A stretch of DNA of 64,000 nucleotides from Enchytraeus crypticus (taxonomy: Eukaryota > Annelida > Clitellata > Enchytraeida > Enchytraeidae). The position numbers and the translations under genes were made by a program. How positions within the stretch are numbered: position 1 is the first letter of the stretch; every line of letters starts with the position of its first letter. Positions 50,873 to 62,465 of this stretch are shown here, piece after piece. The notes under the pieces were generated by a model. It made no database searches. It saw nothing but the letters and a program-made list of their open reading frames with translations, and was not told where the DNA came from. Location: NCBI GenBank assembly GCA_905160935.1, contig CAJHZI010000476.1, positions 556,001 through 620,000 of the forward strand, in the 5' to 3' direction.

Positions 50873-50877
<5 letters not shown>
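49618..50877. other. Intergenic with one diverged SINE family A copy
   Basis: 50040-50200 (minus) is a diverged family A SINE (TGGATTTGAACCCTATACCT, ACGTCAGTTTCC). Nothing else is recognised. Confidence 0.5.
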
Positions 50878-50931
<54 letters not shown>

Positions 50932-50958
50932 TATATATATATATTTATATATACGCGA
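50878..50958. repeat. (TA)n microsatellite
   Basis: TA tract with interruptions. Confidence 0.95.
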
Positions 50959-50961
50959 ATG

Positions 50962-51052
50962 ATAATTATAAGGTGCGGGACAGAGAGGAGAGGAGAAAGT
51001 CTATAGGTATCCCGACCCAGTTAAGCTGGGATAAAGGGAAGATGATGATAGA
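50962..51052 (+). mobile_element. LINE 3' end fragment of a second family
   Basis: A short frame reads VRDREERRKSIGIPTQLSWD followed by KGKMMM. The DREER and SWDKG end is typical of non-LTR retrotransposon ORF C-termini, with an ATG-rich tail (GATGATGATAG). Confidence 0.6.
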
Positions 51053-52172
51053 TATACACAGGGCGTCTTCATAATATAAGCGATGACGCAGTTTGCGTCA
51101 CGAAATGCTCCGGGGGCACCTGAAAATCAAACTTAGGGGTCGTACGGTACCCCACTAAGTTGCGTTTTGCGTAATAGGCAAAGGGGAGAAAGACACCCCT
51201 GGATACACTGGTCATGTAAGAATGCTGATGCTACATTAGCACATCCTTTCTCAGATCTCCAGTTTTATGGATGCTACAGCTGAATGTTTAGTAAGAGAAG
51301 ACTAAAGCTCGTAGACACCATCAGGATCTACAACATTACACTTCAGTGGAAGAATATAGAATTTGAACTGCTCCTGTGTTGATACGCTGTCTAGAGGCGT
51401 CCAAGGCTCTGGCAGAGATTTACAGAATCATTTCACCAATTGTATCCAGTATAATTCTCAGAAATGAGATACAAAACAGTGCCAATCCATTAATCAACAG
51501 AAAACAACTGCCAGGTTTATAGAAGGTAGCAGGAATTTGTATCAGATACAATCCATGTTTACGCCAATAAATAGGACATGAAACATAGAGCAGTGAAATA
51601 TACTCTAAAATACCACAGAAAACAAAACAAATTAACTTAAAATTATTCATTTAAAGAGAATCATTTTACCTTAAGCCAATTCATTATATAGAACATTGTA
51701 GCATATCGATATAGAATGGCAGTTTAAAATAACAGACGTACTTGTTACAAAAAGTCTCGTATGCTTTTCATAAAATTTTACAGCAAACAATATTTCTACC
51801 TTTTACAACACAGCAAAAACTTAGCTATTATAGTAATATTTAGCAAATTACAATAATTTAATGTCCATCTCTTTATTTGCAATGAGCTTGGAATAAAGAA
51901 CACTTTTCACTTGTAGACACTCGATATTTTACGCCCATTCTGCTCAATGACGCTAAATTTCTTAACAATTTCGAAGCAACTGTTGTCACGGCCATCTTGC
52001 ACATGGTTCTTTCAATTCAACGATCATTCATTACAGTGAAATGTCAATTCAGATACACTGTCGCAGATATATTCCACTAGAGTTAGAGTCTTACTGCAAT
52101 AGATTCAACTCTTCTTGACATCCCATAGAACCAGTCGTGGACTTAACGTCACACTTACAGACGAGGCTAATC
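51053..52172. other. Flank and 3' UTR side of FARSB
   Basis: No gene is recognised at 51053-51850. The part next to 52172 is presumably the FARSB 3' UTR. A 76-codon minus-strand frame at 51420-51650 is hydrophobic but has no family motif. Confidence 0.4.
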
Positions 52173-53951
52173 CTACAGGAAGTGCTCGATGTCTATTTCA
52201 AAGGCTGAACACGGCAAGGAGATCTCAAACTGTTCCAGTACCTCAGGATGAAGCACACCTAACTTACCAATCGGCTTATCGAGATGCCTGATCTCCGCAC
52301 ATCTTCCAGGGAAATAAGTCTCGTCTTCCGCTGCCTTGAGGGAATATTCTCCCACGGAGACCTCGAGCAGCTTCATCAGTCGATCCAGCAATCCGTGGAT
52401 GACCTCGAATCCCGGGCTCTTGTTATAGTAGACAGCACACATGTGACGCCTGTTAGACGAGCCCACGTCTCTCGTCGAATCCCGTCGCACGATGTCAGCG
52501 ATCTCGAAGAGCTTCAGTGGCAGAGGCATCTTCTTGTTGGACGCGATCGCCTTGAGCAGACCAGGGAGGAGCGTAGTACGAGCAACCTGGAACTCCAACG
52601 TCTTAGGATTGGATATGTGCACTGCACCGGTGTCCTCTATCTTCTTGCGCAGCTTGGTCGCGATGTCGTCCCTCGAGCACAGTGCGAAGGTCAGGCACTC
52701 GGTGAACCCTGCTGCAGCGATACTCTCGCGCAGCAGATCCGTCAGCTTGTTGATCGGCAGCTGCTGGGCGACGCAGTTGGTGTCAGAGATGACGCGGTTG
52801 ATTCGGTTGTATCCGTAGGCGATCGCAACATCTTCCATCACGTCGCAGGCGTGGATTACGTCGTGCCGAGTAGGAGGCACTTCCACCTCGATACGACTAC
52901 CCTTCCAGCTCTCTCCCTCGTTCACGTCCCCTCCCTTCACCTCCGCCGTGAGACACATTCGAGTCAAAAGCTTGGCAATGTTTTGAGCAGACTCGTTGAT
53001 GCCAATTCTCAGGTTAATATCAGACACGGGAATCTCCTCTTTCCTGTACTTCAGCTCTGGGTAGATTTTCTTTTCATTCGCGTACACAACCTCGACCTCT
53101 TCCGCTACGTGCGGTGTGGAGCAGTAACCGCTGAACATGGATACGATCGTGTCGAGAACTATGTTCGCCTTGTTGAGATCAGTCGCAGTGCACTCTATCA
53201 GCACGTTCTTTGTGTTCAGCGTGATCTTGGAGTGATTGCCGTTGATTATCGGAGGCATGGACAGAATGACTCCGTTCTTGTCCATGATGACGGGGTACAG
53301 AGGCTTGTCTCTGATGATGCCTAGGTACTGCTTGAGATGACTGTCAGTGGAGTAGAGAGTCATCAGCTCCTCCGCGCTCATTTCCTTTGTCTGGTTCAGC
53401 GCGACAAAACGTATGTCAGCCGGTCGCTGCGCGTCGTACGTGAAAGGACCCTGAATCGTGTCAAGGTCGTGAGTTCCTATGGCAACCAGTGACCTCTGAC
53501 GACCTATATTCTGATGGAGTTTGTCCTGAAGGTCGATGAAGCTCTTGTACCGATCTGCGGTAAAGGTAATGTTACGCAGAACGGCTGACACTACAAACGG
53601 TCTGACACCGGCGGTGGCTGGCTTAACAATCATCTGAAGCCGCTCAGCCGGCGTAATGGCTCTGAAGATCGGATGAGCCTTTTTCTGCTGGAACACGAGG
53701 ATCCCCTGCGTCAAACCCTCCAAACACAAGAGGTCATAGCGATTAGCCGGAACATCGATCTTAAAAATGACTGCCTCGGACCCACCGACAGCCTTGTCCG
53801 CACCTTGCTCCTTAGCGATCATCTCTTTCTCCGAAGTCACCTCATCCAGTTCTAGACCAAAGTCAAAGCAGAGGTCAGCGAACTCTTCCTCTGTGTACGA
53901 ACGTCCCAGAGCTGAGAACAACTCGTCTCTGTTCACTCCAACTGTAGGCAT
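52173..53951 (-). CDS. FARSB: Phenylalanine--tRNA ligase beta subunit, complete in one exon
   Basis: The 592-residue frame is full length for the eukaryotic cytosolic beta subunit (human about 589) and begins [20 protein letters not shown]. The subunit pairs with FARSA in an alpha2-beta2 enzyme that charges tRNA-Phe. Diagnostic blocks in order are [30 protein letters not shown], the [16 protein letters not shown] [36 protein letters not shown], the B5-type block [68 protein letters not shown], and the end [11 protein letters not shown] with [15 protein letters not shown]. There are no frameshifts or introns within the frame, although vertebrate FARSB has many. A CACAG just upstream of the ATG is a possible 5' UTR acceptor. 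A retrocopy that replaced the original, or intron loss, are both possible. Confidence 0.96.
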   Translation of the reverse strand: MPTVGVNRDELFSALGRSYTEEEFADLCFDFGLELDEVTSEKEMIAKEQGADKAVGGSEAVIFKIDVPANRYDLLCLEGLTQGILVFQQKKAHPIFRAITPAERLQMIVKPATAGVRPFVVSAVLRNITFTADRYKSFIDLQDKLHQNIGRQRSLVAIGTHDLDTIQGPFTYDAQRPADIRFVALNQTKEMSAEELMTLYSTDSHLKQYLGIIRDKPLYPVIMDKNGVILSMPPIINGNHSKITLNTKNVLIECTATDLNKANIVLDTIVSMFSGYCSTPHVAEEVEVVYANEKKIYPELKYRKEEIPVSDINLRIGINESAQNIAKLLTRMCLTAEVKGGDVNEGESWKGSRIEVEVPPTRHDVIHACDVMEDVAIAYGYNRINRVISDTNCVAQQLPINKLTDLLRESIAAAGFTECLTFALCSRDDIATKLRKKIEDTGAVHISNPKTLEFQVARTTLLPGLLKAIASNKKMPLPLKLFEIADIVRRDSTRDVGSSNRRHMCAVYYNKSPGFEVIHGLLDRLMKLLEVSVGEYSLKAAEDETYFPGRCAEIRHLDKPIGKLGVLHPEVLEQFEISLPCSAFEIDIEHFL

Positions 53952-53989
53952 CGTTCACCTGTGCTCATTCATACAAAACAATGACTGTC

Positions 53990-54180
53990 CATGACAATAT
54001 CAAGCACTGAACAACTTGTCTCTGTTCACTCCAACTGCCGGCATAATTCACCTGTGCCCATACAAAACATTGTTCACCTGTTCATATACAAAACTCCAGT
54101 CCATGACAATATCTATTACTGAACAACTCCTCTAGGTTCACCTGTGCTCATACAAAACATTGACTGTCCATGACAATACC
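53990..54180 (-). repeat. Tandem copies of the FARSB start region
   Basis: On the coding strand the real edge is GAGCACAG|GTGAACGATGCCTA. Upstream, GGGCACAG|GTGAATTATGCCGG and further CAG|GTGAAC copies recur, with the shared TTTTGTATG and CATGGACAGTC sequences between. Related GTGAAC words continue to about 54240. Confidence 0.85.
54000..54044 (-). other. Possible uORF copied from the FARSB N-terminus
   Basis: The nearest upstream copy has its own ATG and encodes MPAVGVNRDKLFSA then a stop, clearly derived from the gene's own start [14 protein letters not shown]. If transcribed in the leader it would act as a 14-codon uORF. Transcription of this segment is not shown. Confidence 0.5.
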
Positions 54181-54244
54181 TACTAGCAATGTATAACTCT
54201 TCTCATTTTTAACCCGCCTATCGATATAGTTCACCTGTGCATAT

Positions 54245-55741
54245 ATTAAAAAAACAGTCTACATATCTAGGAAATGAATAAAGTGTTCACAAAAATTTTA
54301 TATCAAATACATGAATCTGTTACCAATTCACGAAAACCTTAACATTCTATACTGTAATTCTTTTGAAAGAATTTAATAATCCAAACATCACAATTAGTGT
54401 GCTACTGGTGTTCATAATATTATTACATCGACGAAGCTGAAGACGTTAATTGACGGAATACAGCCACAAGTATCAGAAATTTATCAACTACTTAATATCA
54501 ACCTAACTGGTTGCGTCAGGCATAAAATATTAGTTACTTTCAACATTCTATTGTTAATTAATATTTGAATATAGCTACATTTAGTAAAAATTACATATGT
54601 ATAGACTACTTAGGAAATTAGTATGATCAGACTTACAAAATTCTGTATAATGACTTGATAGTGAAAACTCCCGATGAATAAGTTTTACAGACTTCAATAT
54701 TCAAATAGCCACTAATATAGTCATTTATATTTTGATCATTATTTAGAAATTTAGTTACTAAACTCAGCTGATGCAACACAAAACGTGATGTTAACACGGG
54801 GATTCTCCTAACAGTTTTCAGTTATAATGTGACACAAGATATTTTGAAACATATTCAGTTTGAAAGAATTTGGCAAACCAAAGCTTAAACCTCGAAATGA
54901 TATGCAAATACTCTCGAGATGGGCTTGCAATGTAGTCTCGAAGACTGATTTTTAATGTGACAATGTGGAAATAATAGCTTAAACTTATAAATTGGTAGGC
55001 CTAATCAAAAAGAAGACATTAAATCTGACAAGTGGCCAGCACAAATTGATTAACGGAAGTCGCAACAGATATACTTACAGCTTGCGATCCTGAATGTCTC
55101 TTGTAAAATTAAAGATCAACTGAATTAAATATACATAATTTGGAAGCTGAAGACATTATGCATGCAGCTTATCGAAAATTTTGACAAAAGATAGTAGGGC
55201 ATTTAGTACACTTTTAATTAAAGAACCATCCACGTATAGTGCCACTGCTGTCCACGACACAACATTACAACATTGAGCACTGTTGAATCATACCCTATCG
55301 ATATGCAGCTAATTGAGTGTTAATATAAAATAGATTGCGCTAACCAGGGCTACGGAAAACCATGTTTGCAATCCAAAGGAAGGGTAGGCTATAGCCACAA
55401 AAAGATTGCGTATTTAATTATTACTAATTTATCATCTATATCTTTTGATGACAACAATATGCTATATGATGAATGGAGGCTCACATGTTGATCTTATGTA
55501 CGTTGAATGAATAATAAGATGTCGAACAGAAAAGCTTTAGCCATTTATGAACTTGTTTATGAAGAAGGAGAGGCTGATGATATGAATAAGAAGATGAGGT
55601 AGCGGTTGTGAAGAATTCCAGGAAAAGAATTTCAGATCTTTACTTACGTGGCGCAGTATGCAGGATCTCTTGGACAGTAAATTAATTAGAGAACCGGGTA
55701 ATATTATTCGAAAACTAATCTTCTGAAAACGGAATGTAAAG
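54245..55741. other. Intergenic, no gene recognised
   Basis: AT-rich DNA. The part at 55230-55290 is a weak relative of the 15439/58795 dispersed repeat. Confidence 0.45.
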
Positions 55742-55781
<40 letters not shown>

Positions 55782-55905
55782 AGTACACTAGCTGCCTACT
55801 GGCAAGTCGATGGTGCAAAACGCCTCCACTCTTCTCTGTCTTCCACTTTCCTCTTCATGTCCACATGTGTGTGGGTCTTTAAATCATCTAACATACCTAA
55901 TTGCG
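55742..55905 (-). mobile_element. LINE 3' tail copy
   Basis: (CT)n then CTTAGTACACTAGCTGCCTA, ACTCTTCTCTGTCTTCCACT and TTTAAATCATCTAACATACC: the inverted 3' end of the LINE at 28615. Confidence 0.75.
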
Positions 55906-56424
55906 GCTTGTCTTTGATTCTTTTTCCTTCCATTATATTTTCTATGACCTCCATTAATAGATCTTCCCCTAAAATATGTCCTATCCAACTCTTCTTCCTA
56001 TTTCTTAGTATATAGGCCTATATCAACTGTCTATCTGTACCAACTCCCTCCAGAACTCCTGTTCTTAGTCTATGGCAAAACTTTATCAATGAAGAACATA
56101 AAAGCTCGTATTTTACGTCGTTTGAAAAGAAATGATTGCTTTTCAAAATAGCATTAGCGGAAATTTTATGTTACACGTATAATACGTGTCAGCCAATATT
56201 TTTATAGAGATTACGCTGCATGTAACACGCCCGTAATCCTTCATTGAAAATTTCTTTTCTGACCCCACTCCTATTCTCAAAGCAATAACTTTCACGTTAT
56301 TAAAGATATTTAAACGAAATTTCTCTTTGATAGGTATAATTGGCTGCTGGTCAAGTACTGTAAATTTCAAGAACATCGGTCTACTGCTTACGACTATACT
56401 GTAAAAATAATGTAAAAATAATGT

Positions 56425-56427
<3 letters not shown>

Positions 56428-56502
<75 letters not shown>

Positions 56503-56506
56503 TATA
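56428..56506. repeat. (TA)n microsatellite
   Basis: About 36 TA dinucleotides. Confidence 0.95.
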
Positions 56507-56624
56507 CTGTGTTTTTTATAACTGATACCTCACATTATTAAAGAGAGAGAGAAAGAGAGAGAGAGAGATTTCTATTTGAATCAAAAATTGAGGACTGTTG
56601 TCAATAATTAAGATTTTTTAATAG

Positions 56625-56815
56625 CACATATTTAAACTGTTAGACAATTTAGACCATTTTCTGTAGGCTATAATCAGTCCAGTGAATGTCTGAGATTTTA
56701 CTCTCAGATCAGCGAGGCTTCGAACCCACAAGGGTTCAATTCACCTCAGTATCTGTCATTTACAGTAGTACTTCATGACGTTACCCCTACGCTGCAAAGA
56801 CATTCTAAGAAGTCC
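56625..56815 (-). mobile_element. SINE family B
   Basis: Inverted copy; the B box region reads GGCTTCGAACCC on the plus strand, and ATGACGTTACCCCTACGCTG is the A-box end. Confidence 0.72.
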
Positions 56816-57172
56816 TTAATCTAGGAAATATTTACTGCAAATGATTAATTTAACTGGTATCGCACATTTGCACCTGAATTTGTTTACTGATTTGGGACCC
56901 CATTATATACTCAACGATGTTTATGATCTTGCCCAGGACCGGTATCAGTGGAGACAGAAGGTAAAAGAGGCTGCTCTGGTGTCCACAAAGTGACGTTCCG
57001 CAGAGAAAAGGCGAAGAAGATATACTCAACGCCTGATTGCTTGATTGATGTTTGATTATTAATTCATTTATCGATTTACTGATGGATTGATAGCTTTATA
57101 TTTTCATTAATTGATTAGTTTACTGTATCATTAAGAGTTTCAGAACTTGTTTGCTATCACAGAGTCCAGAGA

Positions 57173-58294
57173 TCAACTCTGACGCTGTCCACAGCCGAAC
57201 AGTTTCTTGATGCCCTTCATGAAGTCACTCATGGCCCAGGCGTAGAGGGCAGGGTTCCAGGTAGAGTTGAGGTGAGACAGGATCACCGTTCCTTTTATGA
57301 ATCCATCGGACACCGGGCATGTCTTCTGGAACTCTCTACAGACGTACATGGTGAAGTTGAACGTATAGAGAGGGAACCAGGACAGGACAAAGAGTAGGAC
57401 AACCAGAGCGAGTCTCACAGCTGTACGTCCCTCAGAACTTCTCAGAGATTTCATTCCAGTGGAGCGGCTGGGCTGAGAGGTACGTTCTCTTGCTGGGTTA
57501 ACAAGAGGTGGTGTGGAAGAGCTGCCAGCTCTTAAGTTTTGTTCTCTATCTCTCTGGGTTGTTCCGTTCTGCCTCGCTTCACCAGTGTCTCTATTTGACT
57601 CCACTCTACTCGATGGAATGCACGGATTCGAAGGAATGCACGGATTCGGACTGGAAGCTTCACGTCTGGATACTCTGTGAATTAGAGTGGATAATCTTCT
57701 TCCAGGAATTAGAAATCCTCTGAAATGCTTCTGAGCGCCACGTAAAGCAGTCATCTCTCCGAACGCTTGAGTCCTGGACTCGGTTGTCGCTTCTTTCAAG
57801 TCATTCCCGTTTTGTTCCGGGGACGTTCGACAGAGGGCTGACCCTATCGTGGGTTCTATAGGACTGGCAGAGGACTCTTCAACCACTGCGCCACCGGACC
57901 CACTCTGTCCTGGTCCAATCCTGTTGCGTCCTACTGGCGACAGATGTGGATTCCCAGTGGAGTCCGCTAAAGTTGTTGATCCATTTGAATCCGACACCGG
58001 ATCACCCGAATCACTCATTGGACCCTGGATACCCACTGTCACTCCACTCGCCTGAAACAAAGTCTGCGTTGTTAACCCGTTAGGACCCTGCTTGATTCCG
58101 TTAGTACCTGGAGCAGATCCTGTCTGGAATCTGGAGGATGTGAATCCGGAGTCAGCTGCGGACTCTAGGATGTAGTCTCCATACAGAGCCAGTCCCTCCT
58201 CCACCGTGCAGGCTCTACTGGACTGAGGTGCCTGTCTACTCGCCATCGAACTGTTGCTGCTCACTGATATAGAGCACATGTGCGTGCGGCGTAC
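57173..58294 (-). CDS. Class A (rhodopsin-like) GPCR, terminal exon
   Basis: The exon starts at acceptor TGTTTCAG|GTACGCCGC and ends with QRQS and a stop, 374 codons. It encodes a very long third cytoplasmic loop (about 270 residues, Ser/Gly/Arg-rich). TM6 follows (LALVVLLFVLSWFPLYTFNF, with the FxxxWxP motif), then TM7 with NSTWNPALYAW (NPxxY), then a short tail MSDFMKGIKKLFGCG. TM1-TM5 must lie on upstream exons at higher coordinates, within 58.4-64 kb or beyond; I could not find them. The TM6/TM7 pattern fits amine- or adenosine-type receptors, but the ligand cannot be told. Confidence 0.88.
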   Translation of the reverse strand, partial: VRRTHMCSISVSSNSSMASRQAPQSSRACTVEEGLALYGDYILESAADSGFTSSRFQTGSAPGTNGIKQGPNGLTTQTLFQASGVTVGIQGPMSDSGDPVSDSNGSTTLADSTGNPHLSPVGRNRIGPGQSGSGGAVVEESSASPIEPTIGSALCRTSPEQNGNDLKEATTESRTQAFGEMTALRGAQKHFRGFLIPGRRLSTLIHRVSRREASSPNPCIPSNPCIPSSRVESNRDTGEARQNGTTQRDREQNLRAGSSSTPPLVNPARERTSQPSRSTGMKSLRSSEGRTAVRLALVVLLFVLSWFPLYTFNFTMYVCREFQKTCPVSDGFIKGTVILSHLNSTWNPALYAWAMSDFMKGIKKLFGCGQRQS

Positions 58295-58440
58295 CTGAAA
58301 CAAGCGTATTGTAGAGACATTATTAATCAAAATACCTGATGCAAGCGTATTGTAGAGACATTATTAATCAAAATACCTAAAGTAAGCGTATTGTAGAGAC
58401 ATTATTAATCAAAATACCTAAAGTAAGCGTATTTTAAAGA
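58295..58440 (-). repeat. 42-bp tandem repeats carrying the GPCR acceptor
   Basis: On the coding strand units read GTATTTTGATTAATAATGTC, TCTACAATACGCTT and an end of ACTTTAG, GCATCAG or GTTTCAG, followed again by GTA. Each of about four units therefore starts GT and ends AG. The one nearest the exon is the real acceptor. Confidence 0.9.
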
Positions 58441-59945
58441 TTACTTTGTTGAAGAAATGTTCGAGAAAAAGTTTGATCTGCAAAACAACGGTCAACTACT
58501 CGCTGAAACCATCACACGTAGGAGATCATGAGCAGAATATTTCAATAAGCAGTGAAATAAATGTGAAAGACCATCGTTCAAGATGATAAGGATCACTTTT
58601 GATACCTTAATTGTAAAAAGTAGGCCAATCTATTCAATCATTCAAATACCGGTCCTGTCAGCAGACACTCTGATAAAATGATATCGAGCTGACGTGACCC
58701 CATAAAGTCTCAAGCTGTTCTCTTCCCCCTCCCTGAGCTTTTCTTATCACATTAGGACTACAACTTATCATAATAACATAATAGTAGTAACAACAACAAT
58801 CATAGTGCTTCTGTCGTCCATGACAACTTCGAGCTCAATTGAGACAAGTCCAAGCCGGTGAGCAAAAGGAAGGTCCAAAACGGTACAAATTCAAAAAGTC
58901 AGTCTAAAGTTAAAGGAAATTATAGAAAAGGATGTTTGCGTAGTAGGAGGTGAGAGTGGTCAATAGCAATCATAGCGCCCAATTGCTTGACTCTTTGAAG
59001 AGTCGAAATAAGTTCCGAATCACGATATTAACAGTGTTACTATTCATTTTTTATTCATCAAACAAGTACAGCAGAGTTTTCTGATGCTTTCTTTGTGAAT
59101 CGATCTTTCGTATTGCATCATCATGAGATTTCGTCTACTAGGCTATCTGGTTCAATTATTTATAGCATTTTTAAGTTTCAGTTTTGAACTTGTTAAGTGC
59201 TACTCAGTGTTTTTCTATAGCTCTAAGTGTTTCTCTCTAGTGATTCACTGTAGCTCAGATGTATTGACAAAAGCAATATTCTGATTTTAAGTTCCTGTTG
59301 CTACTATTTCAAACATTATCAACTGTTATTTCTTTTACTTTTCTTGCATGTTTATTCCGTTTACATAGTTATTTTTCAATTTCTATGACTGAGGGGTGGT
59401 CAACTAGATAAGTTACCTGTGGCCTCTTTGACAGCCTTGTTTGTGTATGTCACTATACATTATGAGCGTATTGAAAGTAAACATAGTTCTCTCTCTCATG
59501 ACCGGCAACAGATCTTCAAGACTGCTTTACAAGTACCTGACTCGATAACTTAAACCTTCCCGTGATGAATCATATCATTGTTGTTGATATGACTTTAAAA
59601 GAACTTATTGGAGCTCCAATGCTTTACATTTCAGCCCTGCTAATTCCAAATAAAGCAGTGAATGCCCTACTCTCACATGTTTCGAGATGAAACATTAGGA
59701 AAAGTGGAAAATCAAACAAACCTACTTTGCAAAAGCCATGATGGATAGTTGGTAGAAATTAATTATGTAATTAAGTCGAATACTGGAGCGGGTAAATATA
59801 GCTCCACGTGCAGTGGTTGTTCACATTGAAATCTTGTTTGATAAAGCGCCTCTAGCGAATGTTCTTGTTTGATAAAGCGCCTCTAGCGAATGTTCTAGAG
59901 ATCGATGAGGATTTGTCAAGTGCTGTCGACGACTATACTTGAGAA
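58441..59945. other. Probable GPCR intron or intergenic DNA
   Basis: 58795-58960 is a copy of the unclassified dispersed repeat at 15439. 59440-59500 is the CT-tailed 3' end also seen at 38215. 59845-59895 contains a 36-bp direct duplication (GTTTGATAAAGCGCCTCTAG). No exon with TM1-TM5 was recognised. Confidence 0.45.
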
Positions 59946-59949
59946 ATCG

Positions 59950-59950
59950 T

Positions 59951-60000
<50 letters not shown>

Positions 60001-60040
60001 CGAGAGATAGAAAGAGAGAGATAGATAGAGAGAGAGAGAC

Positions 60041-60073
<33 letters not shown>

Positions 60074-60075
60074 AT
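59950..60075. repeat. (GA)n microsatellite
   Basis: GA tract with interruptions. Confidence 0.95.
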
Positions 60076-60146
60076 GTGATGTTATGGTTATTATCAGTAG
60101 TTAAGTGGTTACTTAATATTAAAACGACCAATGTTTTTTAACATAT

Positions 60147-60362
<216 letters not shown>

Positions 60363-61004
60363 TTTCAGCATCAACGCCAAATCACTGACAAATGCAAACA
60401 GAAATAAACATTTAAATGAAATAAAATCTTAAAAAATTCCCAGGAACACAGTGTGTCAAACAGTCTATAAACACCAGAACAACGGCCGTCAGGGAAGATG
60501 ATACACATCTTATCTATAGCTGACCATATGGTAGGCTTACTACCTCACTCATTCTGGAGCATTGTAGGCCTACTCCTACTCTTACGTTAACGAGTAGATC
60601 GTAGAAATTCTACAACAACGAAATTAACCAAACCAAAACAATTAGTGCCCATTTTGCTATGGACAGGATTTTCCAATCTTCTCTTGCTCTTTAGCGCCAC
60701 TGTGATCAAATTACAGGCTCAAGGTTCATAATAAATTAAGGACACAAGACACATAAATGACTGATAAATCAAAACAAAAATTAAAAATGAGTTCTACAAA
60801 AAATAAGGTAAAACCACTCTTCAGAGTGCGCTGAAGACACTTGAGAAGCTTACAGTGTATACAGGGGCTCTCGTTCAGTACAGAGGTTTCTTGTTTGAAC
60901 AGCGCCGTGCCTACAAGCTCTCCCGTCAACAGAGATCTAGCCTTCAGATCATCGAGCCTTCAGGTGGCCTTCAGCTTAGTTAGCCTTCAGTCCACTTAGA
61001 TGTC
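60363..61004. other. Intergenic, no gene recognised
   Basis: Nothing supported. CTTTAGCGCCACTGTGATCA near 60690 is a trace of the 15439-type dispersed repeat. Confidence 0.4.
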
Positions 61005-61345
61005 AACTCATTTTGCCTTCAGGTCACTTAGCCTTCAGGTCACTTAGCCTTCAGGTCACTTAGCATTCAGGTCACTTAGATGTCAACTCATTTTGCCTTC
61101 AGGTCACGTAGCCTTCAGGTCACATAGCCTTCAAGTCACTTAGCGTTCAGGTCACTTAGCCTTCAGGTCACTTAGCCTTCAGGTCACTTAGCCTTCAGGT
61201 CACTTAGCCTTCAGGTCACTTAGCCTTCAGGTCACTTAGCCTTCAGGTCACTTAGCCTTCAGGTCGCTTAGCCTTCAGGTCGCTTAGCCTTCAGATAACT
61301 TAGCCTTCAGGTCACTTAGACTGCAGGTCAGTTAGCCTTCAGGTC
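61005..61345. repeat. 18-bp minisatellite, about 18 units
   Basis: Units of CTTAGCCTTCAGGTCACT. A 61-bp block with AGATGTCAACTCATTTTGCC is repeated twice within it. Confidence 0.95.
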
Positions 61346-61389
61346 ACAGGCCTGGCTTTCGGTGCGAGTTTTGATAGTATACCGTGTAC

Positions 61390-61445
61390 ATGTACTGACA
61401 TCGCTTTCGAGTGAGGAAACTGACGTTAACACTAGCTTTACCTCT
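61390..61445 (+). mobile_element. SINE family A tail fragment
   Basis: TACTGACATCGCTTTCGAGT and GAGGAAACTGACGTTAACAC remain. Confidence 0.65.
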
Positions 61446-61639
61446 TTTACATATGTGTATAACGGTGAGTGTACAACATACGTTTTTGATTTTTTTTTTC
61501 GCGTAGTTACACACATGACATACCGCATGTGCTACATGCGGTATATGCAGTTTCCTTTCTTGGTTTCTGTTTTTGTAGTTTTCGTTATTTCCTCCATTCC
61601 TTTCCATGGTTATTAGTAATCGTTGCCTTTTGTTGGCGC

Positions 61640-61815
61640 ATCAATTGGAGCCGGCGCGGATTTAAGAATAACCTTCCAATACCCTCGGAATTTTTTATTT
61701 CAGAGCTCTGAACAATCGGTCTTCCGAGGTGGTCGCCCACAAAGTACTAACCGGCGCGATGGAGCTTAACTTCGTTCAACTGACTCGCAGCTTAACCGAG
61801 TGCGCTAATCCTGCC
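61640..61815 (-). mobile_element. 5S-rRNA-derived SINE-like remnant
   Basis: On the minus strand GTTAAGCTCCATCGCGCC then GGTTAGTACTTTGTGGGCGA then CCACCTCGGAAGACCG follow the order and spacing of the 5S rRNA internal promoter (AAGCTAAGC box A region and the GGTTAGTACTTGGATGGGAGACC box C region). It is too diverged for a functional 5S gene and has a non-5S 3' part (about 61640-61720), so a SINE3-type element or a 5S pseudogene is likely. Confidence 0.6.
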
Positions 61816-62224
61816 CCCTATTGTATGCTATAACTGCATACTAAGTGTATACTAAAAGTGCATGCTATAATTAGAACTAGCACGTGTTTGTTGACTACAG
61901 AGAAGCTATTGTACCGGATGTACTCTATCTCTCCAAACAGTTCTACCTGAGTCGTAGGAGCCATTCATGAGCACATGCCATCTTCCCAGGACCTACCTCA
62001 TCATCATCATCATCATAGTTTAGTCAATATCTGATGGAATGACTGACGTGCTAGCGAGGTAACGAGACTGTAGGGGGGGGGGGGGGGGGGTAAACTCAAA
62101 TATTACATTCGTATTAAAAGTTAGTAGTTATCAAAGTATCAACATCGATATAAACAACAAAAACATATCAAAACTTCAAAAGACACTAATCTAAGCTTAT
62201 AAGTCCGTGAATTTATTTTTTACG
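61816..62224. other. Intergenic with a poly-G run
   Basis: A run of about 18-20 G at 62073-62092 is the only feature; no gene is seen. Confidence 0.5.
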
Positions 62225-62465
62225 TTGACGTAGTGTTAGTATTGTATCGTAAAGTTATTATCAATGACGTAGCGATATTGTCAGTGACGTAATTATATTG
62301 GCAGTGAAGTAATGATATTGGCAGTGATGTAATGATATTGGCAATGACGTAATGATTTGTAAGTGACGTAATGATATTGTCAGTGACGTATTGCTACTAT
62401 CAGTGACGGCAAGCTATTGTCAGTGACGTAATAATAGTGTCAATAACGTAACGATATTGTCAATG
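62225..62465. repeat. About 20-bp minisatellite with TGACGTAA motifs
   Basis: About eleven degenerate units of ATTGTCAGTGACGTAATGAT. Seven keep TGACGTA and four keep TGACGTAA, which resembles a CRE/bZIP half-site. Confidence 0.85.

Noticed and set aside
51420..51650. Small hydrophobic minus-strand protein
   Set aside because: AT-rich frames readily look hydrophobic; there is no motif, repeat of use or neighbouring exon to support it.
52284..53324. A 346-codon plus-strand frame
   Set aside because: It is the antisense shadow of FARSB and shows no recognisable domain.
61005..61345. CRISPR-like short direct repeats
   Set aside because: An 18-bp unit with no unique spacers is an ordinary minisatellite.
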